A DNA stretch of 64,000 bases. It comes from Hydrogenophaga sp040372165. GTDB taxonomy: Bacteria > Pseudomonadota > Gammaproteobacteria > Burkholderiales > Burkholderiaceae_C. Made by a program: the position numbers and the translations under genes. Numbering within the stretch: the stretch's first letter is position 1; each line of letters starts with the position of its first letter. The notes under the pieces were generated by a model that was not told the DNA's origin, ran no database searches, and was given only the letters and a program-made list of their open reading frames with translations. Location: the NCBI RefSeq assembly GCF_040372165.1, contig NZ_BAABWG010000003.1:124001-188000 (forward strand). Reading direction: 5' to 3'. Below are positions 61,678 through 64,000 of this stretch, in pieces.

Positions 61678-62479
61678 ACAGCTCAAACGTGTCGCCGGCG
61701 CTCAGCCAGCGGATGTCGTGGCGGACATCGTTGGCCCGGTTCGGGGTCTCGTCGAAGCGCTGGATCTCTTGCATGATCAGCCCGGTTTCGGCCGGCTTGG
61801 TGTGGGTGATGTACACCGGGAAACGCCGCCCGGGCCCAATCTGGTCCAGCTCCTCGGCCAGTGAAGCCGGTGCCAGGTGCAGGCTGCGCCGGGCCAGCTC
61901 GCGCTCGCGGTCGCTGAAGGCGGTCTCGATCACCAGCATCTGCACCGGTAGCTTGTTCACCCGCTCCCAGAAGGCCGGATTGCGCCAGGTGTCGCCACTG
62001 AACACCCAGCAACCTTTGTCGGCATGGACCGCAAAACCCACGGCCGGCACCGTGTGGACGGCGGGCAACACATCGACCATCTTGCCGCCCACATGCAGGC
62101 GCTCGTCCACCACAAAAGGAACGAATTTCAGCAAAGGCGTGTCGGCGCTGGGGATGGAGGCGAAGTCTGGCCAGATGACGTTGTTGAAGATGTGGGTGCG
62201 CAGCGCTGCAATGGTCTGCGGCAGTGCGTGCACCTGCAGCGGAGGGCGGTTGTCCGCCATGCGCGTGGACGCCACCGAGTCCAGCATCAGGGGCAGACTG
62301 GCCACGTGGTCCAGATGGGAGTGGGTCAGCAGCACATGGTCGATGCGCGCCATCTCTTCCAGCGGCAGATCGCCAACACCGGTACCGGCATCGACCAGCA
62401 CGTTGTCGTCCAGCAGGAAAGAGGTGGTCCGGCAGCCTTGCGCAATGGCACCAGAACACCCCAATACGCGAACCTTCAT
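61676..62479 (-). CDS. Metallo-beta-lactamase-fold 3',5'-cyclic-nucleotide phosphodiesterase
   Basis: The product is 267 residues. It opens VRVLGCSGAIAQGCRTTSFL and has the zinc motif HVLLTHSHLDHVASLPLMLD, with later CWVFSGDTWRNPAFW and VYITHTKPAE. This is the class II cyclic-nucleotide phosphodiesterase pattern. It would hydrolyse cAMP or cGMP in the cytoplasm or periplasm; no signal peptide is visible. The ATG at 62479 is preferred over a TTG five codons earlier. It follows an adenylate cyclase gene on the same strand. Confidence 0.87.
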   Translation of the reverse strand: MKVRVLGCSGAIAQGCRTTSFLLDDNVLVDAGTGVGDLPLEEMARIDHVLLTHSHLDHVASLPLMLDSVASTRMADNRPPLQVHALPQTIAALRTHIFNNVIWPDFASIPSADTPLLKFVPFVVDERLHVGGKMVDVLPAVHTVPAVGFAVHADKGCWVFSGDTWRNPAFWERVNKLPVQMLVIETAFSDRERELARRSLHLAPASLAEELDQIGPGRRFPVYITHTKPAETGLIMQEIQRFDETPNRANDVRHDIRWLSAGDTFEL

Positions 62480-62560
62480 CGGACTTTGAGTCAAATCTGT
62501 TGTTCCGGCGACGCGCCTGGTCAGGTCACATGGTCGAGCACCATGCCTGGCCCTGGCCCG

Positions 62561-64000
62561 TCATTTGGTTTCAAACACGCTGGTCCCATCCCAATTGTCT
62601 TGGGCCGGCACCTCCCTCATCGAGGCTAACCGCTGTGCATACAGACGGTAAAGCCCTTTTTGTCCATTGTGCTGCTGGAGCACACGGATGTGTTGCTCAC
62701 AAGCGTACCAGTCACCCCGACGCCACGCCATGAGAAATTGCTCCCATACCAGCAATTCTTGCGCCAGCGCTGGTTCAGAGGCCGCTTCGGCGGCCAGGGG
62801 CGCGTAAATCGTCACGGCCTGATCCTTGCCTTTGACCTTGACCTTGTCCAGCTCCTGCCAGGTGAAGCCCGGGGCCTGGGCACGAGTGAACTCGCTGGCA
62901 ATGATGTCCACGTCATAGACCCGCGTCAGCGCCTCCAGGCGCGAAGCCAGGTTCACCGAATCGCCAATCACGGTGTAGCTGCGGCGCACGTCCGATCCCA
63001 TATCGCCCACACTCATTTCACCGGTATTCAGTCCGATGCCTACACCCAGCGGCTCCTTTTCCGGGTGCTCGGCGTTGAATTGCCGGATGGCTTCGACCAT
63101 GGCCAGGGCCGACGAGACGGCGCGTCGGGCATGGTCTTCCAGTGTCACGGGCGCGCCCCAGAACGCCATGATGCAGTCACCCATGTATTTGTCGATCGTG
63201 CCCTGCCCGTCGCGAATGCAGCGGGTCAGGCGTGAGAAGACATCGTTGAGGAGCGACTGCAAGGCCATGGGTGCCATGCTCTCGGACAAGCGTGTGAAGC
63301 CCCGCATGTCGCAAAACAGGACCGTGAGCTCGCGTGACTTGGCCTCCATGCTGTAGCGCTGGGGGTCGCGAACCATCTTGCGCACCAGCTCCGGAGGCAC
63401 ATACGAGCGGAAAATCTCCGCCAGCTCGCGCTTGGCGCGGCTCTCGAACAGGTAACCATGGCTCATGTTCAAGGCCAGAGAAGTCAGCGCCACCAGCAGC
63501 GAAGCCGCCAGCGGGACCACCAGGTCATTGGCTTCGTACATCCAGATCGTCAGACCCACCAGCGCCACCACCACCGACAGGCCCAGTGCCATGCCTCTTT
63601 GCGCATTGAGGACGGGCAAGACCAGCCCCAGCATCAGACCCACCAGCACAACCGTGAGCAGCTCATACCCCGCGGCATAGTCTGGCCTGGACTTGATGCG
63701 TCCATCGAGCAGACCAGCCAACAGACTGGCATGGGTCTCAACGCCGGGGTAGACACGCCCCACCGGCGTGGTCCGCAAATCCAGCAGGCCAGGCGCGGTG
63801 GAACCGAGCAGCACGATCTTGTCGCGCAACATCGCCTGCGGCACATCGCCGTTGAGCACTTGCGCAGCCGAGACGTAGTGGAAGCTGCCACCTTCCGGCC
63901 CGCCCCGCCCGGGGAAGGGCACCAGCACCGACGCCCAGTCGTCGACAGGAATGTCCGTCGTGTCGCCCGCCTGGCGAAGGCGAACCGCACTGACCACACG
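62561..64000 (-). CDS. CHASE2-domain adenylate/guanylate cyclase, 5'-truncated by the window
   Basis: The frame runs open through base 64000, so the N terminus is missing. What remains, about 480 residues, is the end of a periplasmic CHASE2 sensor domain (DKIVLLGSTAPGLLDLRTTP, VYPGVETHASLLAGLLDG), three helices at about 110-185, and a class III cyclase domain. The latter has metal-binding Asp in LFCDMRGFTRLSE, IDKYMGDCIMAFWGAP with Lys and Asp, and SYTVIGDSVNLASRLEAL with the transition-state Asn/Arg. The Lys and Asp favour ATP as substrate. It is followed by the phosphodiesterase gene, 81 bases downstream. Confidence 0.9.
   Translation of the reverse strand, partial: RVVSAVRLRQAGDTTDIPVDDWASVLVPFPGRGGPEGGSFHYVSAAQVLNGDVPQAMLRDKIVLLGSTAPGLLDLRTTPVGRVYPGVETHASLLAGLLDGRIKSRPDYAAGYELLTVVLVGLMLGLVLPVLNAQRGMALGLSVVVALVGLTIWMYEANDLVVPLAASLLVALTSLALNMSHGYLFESRAKRELAEIFRSYVPPELVRKMVRDPQRYSMEAKSRELTVLFCDMRGFTRLSESMAPMALQSLLNDVFSRLTRCIRDGQGTIDKYMGDCIMAFWGAPVTLEDHARRAVSSALAMVEAIRQFNAEHPEKEPLGVGIGLNTGEMSVGDMGSDVRRSYTVIGDSVNLASRLEALTRVYDVDIIASEFTRAQAPGFTWQELDKVKVKGKDQAVTIYAPLAAEAASEPALAQELLVWEQFLMAWRRGDWYACEQHIRVLQQHNGQKGLYRLYAQRLASMREVPAQDNWDGTSVFETK

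Noticed and set aside
1..64000. tRNA, rRNA, CRISPR arrays, insertion sequences, prophage
   Set aside because: None was found by reading gaps for tRNA T-arm patterns, spaced repeats, transposase motifs or phage structural genes. A covariance-model scan would be decisive.

Overview
The window reads as chromosomal DNA of a high-GC Gram-negative betaproteobacterium. Gene content and order (YhdP next to a nitrilase and glnE, tandem type IV pilins with a TfpZ-type accessory protein, a DUF3717/DUF1289 protein) fit the Burkholderiales, most likely Comamonadaceae. No species is claimed. Coding density is high and strand blocks are long. No rRNA, tRNA, insertion sequence, prophage or CRISPR array was seen. 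Genes at both edges are cut by the window.

Region 1 (1-24722, all +) is one exopolysaccharide locus with tightly overlapping genes. It encodes a WbaP-type initiating transferase, GDP-mannose and GDP-fucose synthesis (manC, fcl, gmd), a flippase, five further glycosyltransferases including a WcaI homologue, an acyltransferase and a WcaF-type acetyltransferase, two polymerase/ligase-like membrane proteins, a VanZ-like protein and galE. Export follows: a Wza-type pore, a Wzc-type tyrosine autokinase and a PHP-family tyrosine phosphatase. Between kinase and phosphatase lie a membrane J-domain protein and a TPR/jelly-roll protein. A small His-rich exported peptide ends the locus. The gene set predicts a fucose-containing, acetylated, colanic-acid-like polymer.

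Region 2 (24788-33127) has mltA, a FixJ-type response regulator and a PAS histidine kinase on the - strand. The regulator and kinase look like a pair, but an hscC/J-domain chaperone pair on the + strand sits between them. A nitrilase precedes the kinase. Region 3 (33222-40830) has the giant AsmA-like YhdP (-), diverging from glnE (+), and a small rhomboid-like membrane protein.

Region 4 (41249-48682, +) is an eight-gene operon: FAD amine oxidase, DUF1365, cyclopropane-synthase-like methyltransferase, chalcone-isomerase-like protein, MFS carrier, DUF3833 lipoprotein, SDR and an NTF2-like protein. It resembles lipid-modification gene sets induced by photo-oxidative stress. A long leader carries an 18-bp palindrome and a possible ECF-sigma promoter.

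Region 5 (48707-55173) holds a glutathione transferase, purB, and a - strand signalling operon: an unknown protein, a Ras-like GTPase without a recognisable NKxD motif, and three roadblock/LC7 proteins. Seven TTTTGC hexamers lie upstream of that operon, and an ODP-type di-iron protein diverges from it.

Region 6 (55155-64000) contains a DUF3717/DUF1289 protein, a TerC exporter, a small holin-like membrane protein, a BepA-like M48 protease, moaC, TfpZ, two pilin paralogues each with a sigma-54-type promoter and similar upstream inverted repeats, a cyclic-nucleotide phosphodiesterase and a CHASE2 adenylate cyclase (cut by the right edge). The last two suggest local cyclic-nucleotide turnover beside the pilus genes.
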